Below are positions 7,786-17,529 of a stretch of 64,000 nucleotides of DNA, one piece after another. Source of the stretch: Erythrobacter sp. Lineage in GTDB: Bacteria; Pseudomonadota; Alphaproteobacteria; Sphingomonadales; Sphingomonadaceae. The position numbers and the translations under genes were made by a program. Under the pieces are notes generated by a model. That model was given only the letters and a program-made list of their open reading frames with translations. It searched no databases and was not told the DNA's origin. The stretch is taken from contig JAILWQ010000001.1 of the NCBI GenBank assembly GCA_025698865.1, forward strand, positions 806,001-870,000, read 5' to 3'. Every line of letters starts with the position of its first letter. The stretch's first letter is position 1.

Positions 7786-8925
7786 TCAGCGGCGTTCGGT
7801 GGCAAGGGGTAGACGCACCTCGAAAGTGCTGCCTTCGCCCGGTGCGCTTTTCTGGAGCCGGATTTCGCCATCGTGGAGTTCGACCAGCTGTTTGACCAGG
7901 GCCAGCCCGATCCCGAGCCCGTCGCCCACGATCCCCAGACCGTTGTCGGACTGTTCGAACATCTCGAAAATACTTGATTGCTGTTCGGGCGGGATACCGA
8001 TGCCGTTGTCGGATATTTCGATGACCGCGAAACCGTCGGCACGCGAAACGTTGACGTCGATCTCGCCGTTCTGAGGAGTGTAGCGCGCGGCGTTGCCGAC
8101 GATGTTGCTGATGATTTGGATGAGCCGCGCCGGATCGGCTTCGAGCGTGATCGGCTCTGCGGGCATCTCTACCGCCAGGCGATGGTTCGCCGCTGCAATG
8201 GCGGGACCGGCAAGTTCGAGCGCGGCAGGAAGAATTTCATTGAGGCACACCCGTTCCTTGCGGAGCGAGATCTTGCCGCGCTCGATGCGGTTGATGTCGA
8301 GCAGATCGTCGACGAGCCGTGTCACGTGTGCAAGGTTCTGTCGCATCAGCTGACGGATCTGGTCGACGTCGACCCTCTCCTGTCCGCGATCGAGAATATT
8401 CAGCCCGGAGGAAAGGACCGCCAGCGGGTTGCGCAATTCATGGGCAAGGACGGCGAGAAACCTGTTCTTCTGCTGATCGGCCGAGCGCAGCGCATCGCTG
8501 AGGCTCGCCAGCTCGTCGCGCTGCGCCACGATCTGCCGTCGCTGGTTGTAGAGATCGAGGAATACGCTCGATTTGGACCTCAATACGTCCGCCTCGATCG
8601 GCTTCTGAATGAAGTCGACCGCGCCAGCCTCGTAACCGCGGAAACGGCGCCCCGCGTCGCTGGATCCGGCAGTGACGAAGATGATCGGGATATGGCGCGA
8701 GCGTTCGTTGGCGCGCATGAATTCGGCGAGTTCGAAACCATCCATGCCCGGCATCTGAACGTCGAGCAGGGCCAGCGCATATTCGTTAGCGAGCATCAGC
8801 TCGAGCGCTTCCTCGCCGCTGCGTGCCTTGTGAAGCTCGAGCCCCTCGCGCGACAGAAGGGCCTCCAGCGCGAGAAGATTCTCCTCGAGATCGTCGACCA
8901 GCAGGAATTTGGCGGGATCGGTCAT
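7786..8925 (-). CDS. receiver - histidine kinase protein of a chemotaxis-like operon
   Basis: 379 residues from the ATG at 8925, whose ATGA overlaps the cheB-like stop. An N-terminal receiver (FLLVDDLEENLLALEALLSR; ALLDVQMPGMDG; a KPI motif) is followed by a HisKA domain with the phospho-acceptor His (FLAVLAHELRNPLAVLSSGL) and a HATPase domain (ISNIVGNAARYT; DNGIGIPPE; GLGIGLALVKQLVELH). It is probably the output or input kinase for the CHASE3 hybrid kinase, CheR and CheB encoded upstream in the same operon. There is no transmembrane segment, so it is cytoplasmic. Confidence 0.88.
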   Translation of the reverse strand: MTDPAKFLLVDDLEENLLALEALLSREGLELHKARSGEEALELMLANEYALALLDVQMPGMDGFELAEFMRANERSRHIPIIFVTAGSSDAGRRFRGYEAGAVDFIQKPIEADVLRSKSSVFLDLYNQRRQIVAQRDELASLSDALRSADQQKNRFLAVLAHELRNPLAVLSSGLNILDRGQERVDVDQIRQLMRQNLAHVTRLVDDLLDINRIERGKISLRKERVCLNEILPAALELAGPAIAAANHRLAVEMPAEPITLEADPARLIQIISNIVGNAARYTPQNGEIDVNVSRADGFAVIEISDNGIGIPPEQQSSIFEMFEQSDNGLGIVGDGLGIGLALVKQLVELHDGEIRLQKSAPGEGSTFEVRLPLATERR

Positions 8926-9488
8926 CGTGGCATCATCGCTTGCAGCGCGCACCCGATTTCGTCCAGCGCCATCATGCGCGCGGCAGGACAGGCGGCGAGC
9001 GCTGCCTCGGGCATGGTCCCGACTTCCGCCGTCGCCGGATCCTGCACGAAAGCGCTGCCGCCCGCCTCGCACACTGCCCTGAGGCCGCGTGCCCCGTCCT
9101 GGTTCGCTCCGGTCAGGACGACGGCCGCAAGCGCGTTTCCGAAGGCGTCCGCCGCAGTTTCGAACAGCACGTCGATGGCCGGACGCGAATGATTGACCGT
9201 CTCGTCGGACGAAAGCGCGAGGCTTCCGGCGGTTTCCACCAGCAGATGGTAATCGGGCGGTGCGAAATAGATCGTGCCCGGAACCAGCGGTTCCTTGTCC
9301 TCGGCTTCCTTGACCTCCAGCCGGCACTTGCGTGCGAAAAGTTCGACCAGCGCGTTGTCCTTGCGCGGCGGAATGTGGACAACCACCATGACCGGGGCGG
9401 GAAAGCCTGCGGGCAATCCGGGCAGTATCTGCGAAAGCGCCTGAACCCCGCCGGCGGACGCGCCGATAACGACTGCGCGCAGGCTCAT
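8922..9488 (-). CDS. cheB: CheB-type protein-glutamate methylesterase, catalytic domain only
   Basis: 188 residues comprising only the methylesterase domain; the N-terminal receiver of classical CheB is missing. The catalytic triad can be placed: Ser in GASAGG (about 11), His in VVVHIPPRKDN and Asp in TGANQDGARG. Its ATG overlaps the cheR stop, and its stop overlaps the next start, so expression is tightly coupled. No methyl-accepting chemoreceptor gene is in the window, so the substrate is unknown; related operons may act on other targets. Confidence 0.87.
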   Translation of the reverse strand: MSLRAVVIGASAGGVQALSQILPGLPAGFPAPVMVVVHIPPRKDNALVELFARKCRLEVKEAEDKEPLVPGTIYFAPPDYHLLVETAGSLALSSDETVNHSRPAIDVLFETAADAFGNALAAVVLTGANQDGARGLRAVCEAGGSAFVQDPATAEVGTMPEAALAACPAARMMALDEIGCALQAMMPR

Positions 9489-10309
9489 CGCGATCTTCTC
9501 CGGTAGATCTTTTCCTCGCGGACGAATTCGGAAAAGAGATCGGCATGGGCCGAGAAGCGCAGGCTTTCCTTCGATCCGATGCCGAGGAAGCCGCCCCGCG
9601 CGAGGGATTCCCCGAACAATCCGACGACGCGATCCTGCAATTCGCGATCGAAATAGATCAAGACGTTGCGGCAGGAGATGAGATGCATCTCGCCGAATGC
9701 CGCGTCGGTCACCAGGCTGTGGTCCGAAAAAACGGTCCGCTCGCGCAAGCTCTTGTCGAAAACCGCGCGGTCATAATTGGCCGTGTAGTGATCGGACAGG
9801 GAGCCGTGGCCACCGGACAATCGGTGATTTTCGGTGAACAGCCGGATGCGGTCCAGCGGGTAGACACCCGCCTGCGCCGCCTTCAGCGCATTCGGATTGA
9901 TGTCGGTCGCGTAAAAGATAGTCCGTTCGGCGAGGCCCTCCTCGGCGAAGAGGATCGCCAGCGAATAGAGTTCCTCGCCATGGCTGCACCCCGCCACCCA
10001 TACCTTGAGCGAAGGATAGGTCCGCAGATGCGGCACGACCTTCTCGCGCAAGGCCTGGAAATAGGATGGATCGCGGAACATCTCGCTGACCTGGACGGTC
10101 AGGAAATTCAGCAATCGGGGCAGGATCGTCTCGTCGTGGAGAACCGCGGACTGCATCTCGGAAATGCTGTCATAACCCCATTGCGTGCGCGCCTGAAGCA
10201 AACGCCGCTTGATAGAGGCGCGGGCATAGTGCCGGAAATCGTAGTGATAGTGGCGATAAACCGCATCCAGCAGCAGCTGGATCTCGATATCCTCGATGCT
10301 TTCGCCCAT
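9485..10309 (-). CDS. cheR: CheR-type protein-glutamate O-methyltransferase
   Basis: 274 residues. Motifs: N-terminal helical domain (YDFRHYARASIKRRLLQART), SAM-binding VWVAGCSHGEELYSLA, TDINPNALKAAQAGVY and MHLISCRNVLIYFD. The usual CheR SAM motif has Thr-Gly where this one has His-Gly. The start at 10309 overlaps the stop of the hybrid kinase by one base (TGATG); an alternative ATG at 10324 would overlap more. It sits between the hybrid kinase and cheB. Confidence 0.88.
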   Translation of the reverse strand: MGESIEDIEIQLLLDAVYRHYHYDFRHYARASIKRRLLQARTQWGYDSISEMQSAVLHDETILPRLLNFLTVQVSEMFRDPSYFQALREKVVPHLRTYPSLKVWVAGCSHGEELYSLAILFAEEGLAERTIFYATDINPNALKAAQAGVYPLDRIRLFTENHRLSGGHGSLSDHYTANYDRAVFDKSLRERTVFSDHSLVTDAAFGEMHLISCRNVLIYFDRELQDRVVGLFGESLARGGFLGIGSKESLRFSAHADLFSEFVREEKIYRRRSR

Positions 10310-13300
10310 CACCGCGGCATCCATACCCGCACCAGCGAAAGCAGCTTGTCGACGTCGATCGGCTTGGCCATGTAATCGTTGGCCCCGGCATCGATGCATT
10401 TCTGCTGGTCGTCGGGCATGGCCTTGGCAGTCAGCATGATGATCGGCAGCTTGCGCCACTGCGCGTTCGCTCGGATCGCGCGGGCGGCGGCCAGCCCGTC
10501 CATCACCGGCATCATCACGTCCATCAGGATGAGGTCGATCGCCTTGTCAGGCTCCTCGCTAGCGGTTGCGAGAGCATCCAGCGCTTCCTGCCCGTTGCGC
10601 GCGATAGTGGTGAGTGCCCCGCGCGGCTCGAGCACGCTGGTCAGCGAGTAAACGTTGCGCACGTCATCCTCGACGATGAGGATACGCTTGCCTTCGAGCG
10701 CGGCATCACGGTGGCGGGCCTTCTCGATCATCTGCTGCTGCTCGGGGGGCAGTTCGGAGACCACGCGATGGAGGAACAGCGAAACCTCGTCGAGGAGACG
10801 CTCGGGCGATTTCGCACCCTTGATGATGATCGAGCTCGAATAGCGGCGCAGCCGCTGCTCCTCGTCGGGCGAAAGATCGCGCCCGGTATAGACGATCACC
10901 GGTGGGAGGGGCGCGTGACCCTCCTCGCTCATCGTCTCCAGCAGGGTGAAGCCCGACGCATCGGGTAGCGAGAGGTCGAGGACCATGCAATCATACTGCC
11001 CGTCCCGCAGTTCCTCGAGACACTCGGCCGCGGTCCCTACCCCGATCGTCTCGACATCCTGCGATCCGAGCAATTGCCCCACCGCCTCGCGCTGGACGTC
11101 GTCGTCTTCGACGATCAGCACCCGCCGCATGCGCGAGGCAAGCTTCTCCTGCAGCCCGGCGAGCACTTCGGCAAGCTGTTCGCGGGGCGCGGGTTTCTCG
11201 AGAAAACCGACAGCCCCCAGCGCGAGCGCGGTCTGGCTCTGGTCCGATCCGGAAATGACGTGGATCGGGATATGCCGCGTCTCTTCCTGGTGCTTCAACC
11301 GGTCGAGCACGGTGAGGCCCGACTGGTCCGGCAGGCCGATATCGAGCACGATGGCGCTCGGCCTGTATTCGCGGGCGAGGTCGATCGCGTCCTGCGCCGT
11401 GCCCGCCACGATGCACTGGAAGCCCATCTCCCGCGATAGGTCGCAGACGATCCCGGCGAAGGTCGTATCGTCCTCGATCACGAGCAGAAGCCGCGTGCCC
11501 TCCGCCAGGGCGTTGCGATCGTCGTCGAGCGGGGCAGGCGCGGCCGATGCCGGCTTTGCCTTGCCCGGTGCAGGCATGGGCGACGTGCTGCCTTCCTTCC
11601 GACTTGGCGGTGCAGACTGCCGGGATGCGACCTTGGACGGATCATAGGTGACGGGAAGGCGCACGACGAAAGTGCTGCCCTTGCCCTCCTCGCTCTCGAG
11701 CCGGATCGTGCCGCCGAGCAGGCGCACCAGTTCGCGAGAGATCGATAGACCGAGGCCAGTGCCGCCGAACTTGCGGCTGATCGTGCCGTCGGCCTGCTGG
11801 AACGCCTCGAAGATCGCCTCGCGCTGCGCTTCGGCGATGCCGATCCCGGTATCGGTGACGGCGAGTTCGACCGTATTCTGCGAGGCGGAAGAGATGGATA
11901 GCGTCACGCTGCCTTTTGCGGTGAACTTGAGCGCGTTCGAGAGCAGGTTCTTCAGCACCTGCTCGAGCCGCAGGCGGTCGGTTTCCAGCGACCGGGGAGC
12001 GTCCGGCGCGATCGCGATCTCCAGCGCGAGCCCGCTTTGCTGCGCTACGGGTTCGAACACCTTGCGCAAGTCCGCGGCAAGCCGCTGGGTCGCGACCGGT
12101 GCAGCCTCGATCTCGACGTGGCCGGCCTCGATCTTCGACAGGTCGAGAATGTCGTTGATCAGCGTCAGGAGATCGTTGCCCGCAGATTCGATCGTCCGTG
12201 CGAACTTGACCTGCTCGGCCGACAGATTGCCACCGGCATTGTCGGCGAGGAGCTTCGACAGGATCAGCAACGAATTGAGCGGCGTGCGCAATTCGTGACT
12301 CATATTGGCCAGGAAGTCCGACTTGTACTGGCTTGCCTGTTCGAGTTCGCGCGCCTTCAGTTCGAGCGAGGACGCCGCGCGGCTCAACTCGTCGCGCTGG
12401 CCCTCGAGCGTCTGCGCCTGTTCCTCCAGCTGGCTGTTGGTCTGTTCCAGTTCGACCTGCTGCAATTCGAGGCGGGCCTGCGATTCCTTCAGGGCATTGC
12501 CCTGTTCCTCGAGCTCCTCGTTAGAGACGCGCAGTTCCTCGCTCTGCGCCTGCAGCTCGCCGGCCTGCCGCCGGGTTTCCTCGAGCGCGTCCTGCAGCCG
12601 TTCGCGGAACCGTGCCGAGCGGAGCGCGACACCGAGCGAGCCGGACACCGCCTCCAGCAGTTCAAGGACGCGCTCGTCCACCTCCTCGAAGAAGCCCAGT
12701 TCGATGACGGCGTTCACCCGCCCGTCGGAAAAGGCCGGCGCCACGACCAGATGGCGGGGCATCTCGCTGCCGAGGGCCGATCCGATCCTGAGATAGCCCG
12801 ATGGCAGGTCCGTCAACGAGGTCGAACGCGCATCGGCAGCGACCTTGCCCAGCAGCCCTTCTCCGAGCCCGAAAGCCTCCGGAACGTCGGATGCATCCGG
12901 CACGCCGAGCATGCCGACGCGGTTGAAAGTGCCGCCCTCGCTCTTGAACAGAGCCGCCGCGCTGGCGCCTGTGCGCTCCGCGAGGAAGGCCAGGATGGCG
13001 GTCGCGAGTTGGGGGACGTTCTTCTCCCCGCGCATCGCCTCGGCCAGATCGACCCGCGCAGTATGCAGCCAGCGCTGGCGCTCGCGATTGCGGTTGGTCC
13101 GCGCCATGAGAATGAAGATCGCGATGGTGAGCGCGATGCCGATCAGGCTGGTGACGACGGCGCTGACCACTGCAGTGCGCGATGCCGAAGCCAGTTCTTC
13201 CACCCGCTGCTGACGCTCGCGCATCTCCTCGCGCTTCATCTGCGCCAGCTGTTCGCGGATCGTGTCCATCGCGATCTTGCCGCGTTCGCTCGTCGTGAGG

Positions 13301-13743
13301 TCGATGGCCTGCTGCAAGCCCTGGTCGCGACGCGTCTCGATCGCCCGCGCCGAGAAGCGGAACTTGTTTTCGATCGCCGTCCGCAGCGTCTCGACATTGG
13401 CGCTCTGGACGCCGCTGCCCTGCGTGATCCGTTCGAGTTCGCCCAAGTTCTGGCGCGCCGCATCGACACCGTTGTAATAGGGTTCGAGATAGGCCGGTTC
13501 GCCCGTCAGCAGATAGCCGCGCTGCCCGGTCTCGGCATCGAGCGCGGCGGCGAGCAGATCGTCGAGACTGCTCAGCACCTCGTGCGTATTGCGGATGCGC
13601 GCCTCGTTGGCCCGCATGTCGATCACGTTCCAGTAGGCCGATAGAGTGCTGAGGAGAAAGAACCCGATGCCGATGAACAACCCGGCGATCGTCCATCCGG
13701 TCGCAGAATCACCAAAGTTCCGCGCAAAAGCAGTGTTCTTCAC
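10309..13743 (-). CDS. CHASE3 hybrid histidine kinase with GAF domain and three receivers
   Basis: 1144 residues. TM1 is near 16-38; a CHASE3 sensor domain (DAETGQRGYLLTGEPAYLEP) fills about 40-175; TM2 is near 190-213; then come a GAF-like region, a long Glu/Gln coiled coil (about 385-480), HisKA with His483 in ANMSHELRTPLN, and HATPase. Three receivers follow with likely phospho-Asp at 801 (VLDIGLPDQSG), 923 (VLDLSLPDASG) and 1075 (LMDVMMPVMDG). It is the first gene of the operon with CheR, CheB and a receiver-kinase. The signal sensed by CHASE3 is unknown. Confidence 0.92.
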   Translation of the reverse strand: MKNTAFARNFGDSATGWTIAGLFIGIGFFLLSTLSAYWNVIDMRANEARIRNTHEVLSSLDDLLAAALDAETGQRGYLLTGEPAYLEPYYNGVDAARQNLGELERITQGSGVQSANVETLRTAIENKFRFSARAIETRRDQGLQQAIDLTTSERGKIAMDTIREQLAQMKREEMRERQQRVEELASASRTAVVSAVVTSLIGIALTIAIFILMARTNRNRERQRWLHTARVDLAEAMRGEKNVPQLATAILAFLAERTGASAAALFKSEGGTFNRVGMLGVPDASDVPEAFGLGEGLLGKVAADARSTSLTDLPSGYLRIGSALGSEMPRHLVVAPAFSDGRVNAVIELGFFEEVDERVLELLEAVSGSLGVALRSARFRERLQDALEETRRQAGELQAQSEELRVSNEELEEQGNALKESQARLELQQVELEQTNSQLEEQAQTLEGQRDELSRAASSLELKARELEQASQYKSDFLANMSHELRTPLNSLLILSKLLADNAGGNLSAEQVKFARTIESAGNDLLTLINDILDLSKIEAGHVEIEAAPVATQRLAADLRKVFEPVAQQSGLALEIAIAPDAPRSLETDRLRLEQVLKNLLSNALKFTAKGSVTLSISSASQNTVELAVTDTGIGIAEAQREAIFEAFQQADGTISRKFGGTGLGLSISRELVRLLGGTIRLESEEGKGSTFVVRLPVTYDPSKVASRQSAPPSRKEGSTSPMPAPGKAKPASAAPAPLDDDRNALAEGTRLLLVIEDDTTFAGIVCDLSREMGFQCIVAGTAQDAIDLAREYRPSAIVLDIGLPDQSGLTVLDRLKHQEETRHIPIHVISGSDQSQTALALGAVGFLEKPAPREQLAEVLAGLQEKLASRMRRVLIVEDDDVQREAVGQLLGSQDVETIGVGTAAECLEELRDGQYDCMVLDLSLPDASGFTLLETMSEEGHAPLPPVIVYTGRDLSPDEEQRLRRYSSSIIIKGAKSPERLLDEVSLFLHRVVSELPPEQQQMIEKARHRDAALEGKRILIVEDDVRNVYSLTSVLEPRGALTTIARNGQEALDALATASEEPDKAIDLILMDVMMPVMDGLAAARAIRANAQWRKLPIIMLTAKAMPDDQQKCIDAGANDYMAKPIDVDKLLSLVRVWMPR

Positions 13744-13955
13744 CGAATAAGGCCTCAGAAAGATTTGATCCGCGCCTTAGCGAGAGCAAGCAAGCGCGAT
13801 CAAACGATTTTCGAGAACGCTCCTTTCAGAGCGCTTTCACGGGATGGGACAACAACGCTGCGCGGCAGGTGGTCGCGCCCCTTCCTTCACGTCGATGGAT
13901 CTGTTCTCGGATAGCATGATGACCCGACGGCAAAATGGGGTAGGATCCTGCGGAG

Positions 13956-14936
13956 ATGGAGGTCGAGGTGGAAATTCGGCACGCACACAATACGAAAAAG
14001 GGAGGCGAAGACCGTGATGTCGCCGATCTGTCCTTAGAAGCGACGCTCGGACGTTTTGCACTGGGCAACGGTCTTGCCTTTGAGACGAGCGGATATCCGT
14101 GCTCTGCGCTGTTCGATGAATTCTTCGCAGGCTACGATCGCAGCTTCGTACTCCCGGATGAACGTGAAGGGCCCGAAGGATTTCGCGCATGTCTTGCGCT
14201 CAATCGCGATTGTCCGCGCATGTTCGGGCGCCCGCATCTCGAACTCGTCGGCATACTTCGTGAAGATGGCGCTTGCTCCACGCTAGGCGGCGCGAACTTC
14301 CTCATCGCCGGCATGCCGCAAGTGAGCGGCCATCCCCGTATATCCGTGGCATTGAATTATTTGTTCGTATCGCCGGAAGCGCGCGGTCGCGGTCTGTCCC
14401 GCATCCTTCTGAGAGCTATCGGCGACACTGCCAATCGCGCGGCCGGACAGGCCGCGACCGATCGACCCGCCATCTTCATAGAGCAGAACGATCCGCTCAT
14501 GATGAGTGCGGAGGAATATAGGTCGGACAGCCGCCACAGTGGGATCGATCAACTCGCCAGACTGCGCGTGTGGGAGCGGCTCGGTACGTCCCTCGTCGAT
14601 TTTCCGTACGTCCAGCCTGCCTTGTCCGCCGATCAGGCAAGCGACGACGGTCTTGCATTAGGGCTCGTCGGGGATGGTTTCGAAGGAAGCGGAAATTGGC
14701 TGTCGCCGCTCTTTCTGCACGCTCATCTGCAGAGTTTCTTCGGCTTCTCGGTATTGAAGGGACGCGAACCGGATTGTGATCCAGTCGCGGCCCGGCAACT
14801 CGCCTTGTGCCGTGCTTTGGCGGACTCAGGAGAACCGGTCCCTCTCCTTCCCATGAGGAACGCGCTCGATCGTCTGGAAAACAATCGAGAGTGGCCTCGC
14901 GGAACGCCGCTCCGAATTTTCGCAAGGAATGGGTAA
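13956..14936 (+). CDS. GNAT-like acetyltransferase of unknown substrate
   Basis: 326 residues. The only recognised signature is the acetyl-CoA binding region of GNAT enzymes, LFVSPEARGRGLSRILLRAI at about 130-149, preceded by a beta strand (ISVALNY). A distinctive conserved-looking patch follows: FIEQNDPLMMSAEEY and DFPYVQPALSADQ. The C-terminal 100 residues look helical. It is divergent from the CHASE3 kinase gene (212-base gap). The stop and the next start overlap (TAATG), so it is coupled to a membrane-anchored protein of unknown type. Confidence 0.65.
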   Translation: MEVEVEIRHAHNTKKGGEDRDVADLSLEATLGRFALGNGLAFETSGYPCSALFDEFFAGYDRSFVLPDEREGPEGFRACLALNRDCPRMFGRPHLELVGILREDGACSTLGGANFLIAGMPQVSGHPRISVALNYLFVSPEARGRGLSRILLRAIGDTANRAAGQAATDRPAIFIEQNDPLMMSAEEYRSDSRHSGIDQLARLRVWERLGTSLVDFPYVQPALSADQASDDGLALGLVGDGFEGSGNWLSPLFLHAHLQSFFGFSVLKGREPDCDPVAARQLALCRALADSGEPVPLLPMRNALDRLENNREWPRGTPLRIFARNG

Positions 14937-16666
14937 TGAGCACTCAGGATAGGGTTGCGACTTCGGATGCGAAGAATGAGACGCCATTCGAGCAGGCCCG
15001 CGATCGCACGGTCTACTGGACGCTGTCATTCTATCTGCCCTCCTCCGTCACCGGAAAGCCCATCGACGACGCCCCTTCCTCGGCAGCCACCTGTGCTTTG
15101 CGCGAAGCGATCGACCCCCTTTTCAATGACATTGCGGATCGGTCGCGGCTGGATGTGGTGAGGGATCGCCTGTTCTCTGCGGCACCAGCGCGCTCGCTTC
15201 GGCTGCGTCTGCCCGACACCATAGTCTGGTGTACGGAAGGGTGTGCGTTTTCGGTCGATGTGTCCGAGACCGATCGATTGCGCACGCTGAGTCTGCGCCG
15301 TTTCTGGTATCAGCATGCCGATGGAGCCGTATCCTGGCACCTGAGTTTCGACTATTTCTATGGGGAGGATCTTGAACGCGAGCAGGCCGGTGCGCCGCCC
15401 ATCACTTACTATTTCCTGGCGTTGCTCCAGAAACTCGGATGGCCGAATGAGTTCCGGCTACCCGCCGAGAAGCCCTCAACCGACAGCCTCGTGGGTATCG
15501 ATGTAATCGAGGATAAAGGCGAAACCGGTTTCTGGGCTTTCGTGGAGAACTGCTTCATGCAGGACGCGGCGATCCTGCAGGATGCCTGCGAGACCCGCCC
15601 AGAACCTGACCCCACCCTCCTGTGCCGCCGCTCTTCCGCCGAAGTCTCCGGCCTTGACTGTTACGACAGTCGCTCGCTTTTCCTCGTGCACGACAAGGCA
15701 TTCTTCGATCTTATCCAACCGGTCGACGATGGGCGCGTGGCAACCCGGCGCAGCCGGGTGCGCGATGCGGCATTCGAGTGTTATACCCGTTTGATTGCGG
15801 CTCAGAAGGCGAGGCAGGACAGCGCGTTCGTGCGGTTGGGGGACGATTACTGGAGGGCCGCCCGCAGCCCGGAGGACCCTCACGCCGAGACCCGTCTGGC
15901 CTATCTGTTTCTTGCCGGCTTCAATCAGAACATCATCGATTTCATGAATCAGGAAGCTAGCGAGGTGCTGGATTCGCTCGATCCGATCTACCCGAAATCG
16001 GACGAGCAGATGGAGGAAGGTTTCTTCGTGCGCTACGCCAATCCGCGTGCGTTCATCACTTACGTCCCGCGTTCGCGCTCGCTCGAAATCGGAAACGACT
16101 GGATCGGGACCTGCCCCTATACCTTCCTCATCCATACCTTGGCTTTGCACAACGAGGCTCTGACCCGCGAGCAGGAGAGGGCAACCTTCGTCGCTATCGA
16201 CGATACCCGCGCCCTCATCGACCGAAAAGACTTCGAGGCGGCGGAAGTCCGGATCAATGCCGTGCGTCGCGAGGCCTTCGAGAAATACGAGCGGCACCGC
16301 GCCCACAATCCGTTTCGCTACGACACCGAACGGGATGTGTTCTCCGCACTCGAACAGCTTCGCGGTACCTCGCGGCTGCGGCAAGCCTATGAGGGAGGTC
16401 TGGCCGCGCTGGAGGAAGAAGCGCGCGACCTGGAGCGGCGAAGGGACCGGACAGAATCAAGCAAGGAGGCAGATCGCGACCGGCGACTTGCCATCCTGTT
16501 CGGAATTCTCGGGGTCTCCGGGGTCATTCAGGTCGTCTTCCAGGTCGATCAATTCGCCCGAATGGAAAGGCTGAGCGAGAGCGATGTCGTGCTCGGCGCA
16601 GCTTATGTGCTGGTCCCACTCTTGATGGGCCTACTGATCGGAGTTCTCTATCTACGGAAGCGCTAG
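14936..16666 (+). CDS. unrecognised protein with a C-terminal two-helix membrane anchor
   Basis: 576 residues starting MSTQDRVATSDAK. The large N-terminal part (about 500 residues) has no domain I recognise; notable stretches are YWTLSFYLPSSVTGKPIDD, WYQHADGAVSWHLSFDYFYG and FVRYANPRAFITYVPRSRSL. A charged coiled coil near 490-520 (LEEEARDLERRRDRTESSKE) leads into two transmembrane helices (ILFGILGVSGVIQVVFQ and VLGAAYVLVPLLMGLLIGVL) and a basic end RKR. This coiled-coil plus TM-hairpin layout is CorA-like. Partner of the upstream GNAT gene. Confidence 0.65.
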   Translation: MSTQDRVATSDAKNETPFEQARDRTVYWTLSFYLPSSVTGKPIDDAPSSAATCALREAIDPLFNDIADRSRLDVVRDRLFSAAPARSLRLRLPDTIVWCTEGCAFSVDVSETDRLRTLSLRRFWYQHADGAVSWHLSFDYFYGEDLEREQAGAPPITYYFLALLQKLGWPNEFRLPAEKPSTDSLVGIDVIEDKGETGFWAFVENCFMQDAAILQDACETRPEPDPTLLCRRSSAEVSGLDCYDSRSLFLVHDKAFFDLIQPVDDGRVATRRSRVRDAAFECYTRLIAAQKARQDSAFVRLGDDYWRAARSPEDPHAETRLAYLFLAGFNQNIIDFMNQEASEVLDSLDPIYPKSDEQMEEGFFVRYANPRAFITYVPRSRSLEIGNDWIGTCPYTFLIHTLALHNEALTREQERATFVAIDDTRALIDRKDFEAAEVRINAVRREAFEKYERHRAHNPFRYDTERDVFSALEQLRGTSRLRQAYEGGLAALEEEARDLERRRDRTESSKEADRDRRLAILFGILGVSGVIQVVFQVDQFARMERLSESDVVLGAAYVLVPLLMGLLIGVLYLRKR

Positions 16667-16671
16667 ACTGA

Positions 16672-17360
16672 CAAACACCCATACCATTCTGGGAGCTTTC
16701 GGCCGATGCCCCTCTATCATCCGCACACGTGCGGCTAGTGGGCAGTGGGTACCGCTTGATACGTCTATGGAAACGCCAAATGGTAAGGGGCACTAGCCGA
16801 CCCGGGGATGGGACGTGGCAGTGAAGACAGTCGCTTCGCAACGGTGCGCTGGCGGAGTTGGACCTTATCAATCTGCCACTCGACGAAGTCGAAAGGCACA
16901 CGACCGAAGGACGTCTCCGGCGTGTCCTCGCCGACTGAAGAACGATCTGCCGCCGCGTTACATCTACTATGCGCACCGGAGGCCCCTGCGGGCGCTGATC
17001 GAGAGGACGAAAGCTGGCGCCTCGTCAGCCGTCGCGTGGCCCAAGCGATGTGTGCTCGATCAATCCAGGGCGACAGTCGGTTTTCTGATGGAGGCGTATT
17101 CAGACGCCCGGCCAATCCACGAGCTCTATACGCCGCTAACTCGCCGGACGTATTTTCCTGCTGCCAACGATGCCTTTCTCGTCCGGGCAGCACTCAACCT
17201 TTCCCGCGTTGTCACGCGGCTGCACATATTGCCAGCGCCGTCACGAGCGACGAGATGAAGGACCTCCGCTACGAAATGCGCGACCTGAAGTATTTGCGTC
17301 GCCGTTCTCAAGTTCGAAAGCGACGTGCCTCAAAAAGCATGATCGCGGATCAAGGTGATG
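16672..17360. other. gene-poor stretch with no convincing coding sequence
   Basis: Several short open frames exist on both strands, but none has protein-like composition over its length or a ribosome binding site. A plus-strand piece near 16840-16945 (ALAELDLINLPLDEVERHT, then a stop) may be a fragment of a lost gene. It borders the transposase stub and other debris, and looks like eroded accessory DNA. Confidence 0.4.
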
Positions 17361-17361
17361 A

Positions 17362-17481
17362 CGGATCAGATATGTCGCATCCAAGAGGCTAGAGATCATC
17401 CAACTCGTTGAGCAATCGCACCTCCCCGCCGAACGCACGCTGGACCACTACGGCATCGCGCGCCGGACGTTCGACAGCTGA
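17362..17481 (+). pseudogene. N-terminal stub of an IS3/IS481-like transposase (helix-turn-helix part)
   Basis: The frame from 17362 reads RYVASKRLEIIQLVEQSHLP followed by AERTLDHYGIARRTFDS and a TGA where Trp is expected. This matches the start of DDE transposases of the IS3/IS481 type, whose common form is SKRLEIIRLVE, SHLP, RTLD, LGIPRSTFYRW. No start codon, downstream catalytic domain or terminal repeats are found, so it is a remnant. Confidence 0.6.
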
Positions 17482-17529
17482 AATCATCGCTATAGCAAAC
17501 CGGCCGATGAGCGAAGGCTGGATGGGCAA

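Noticed and set aside
12037-13644. Long plus-strand open frame of over 500 codons opposite the CHASE3 kinase
   Set aside because: Exact antisense shadow of a gene with clear kinase domains; high-GC third positions keep the frame open. No motif or ribosome binding site.
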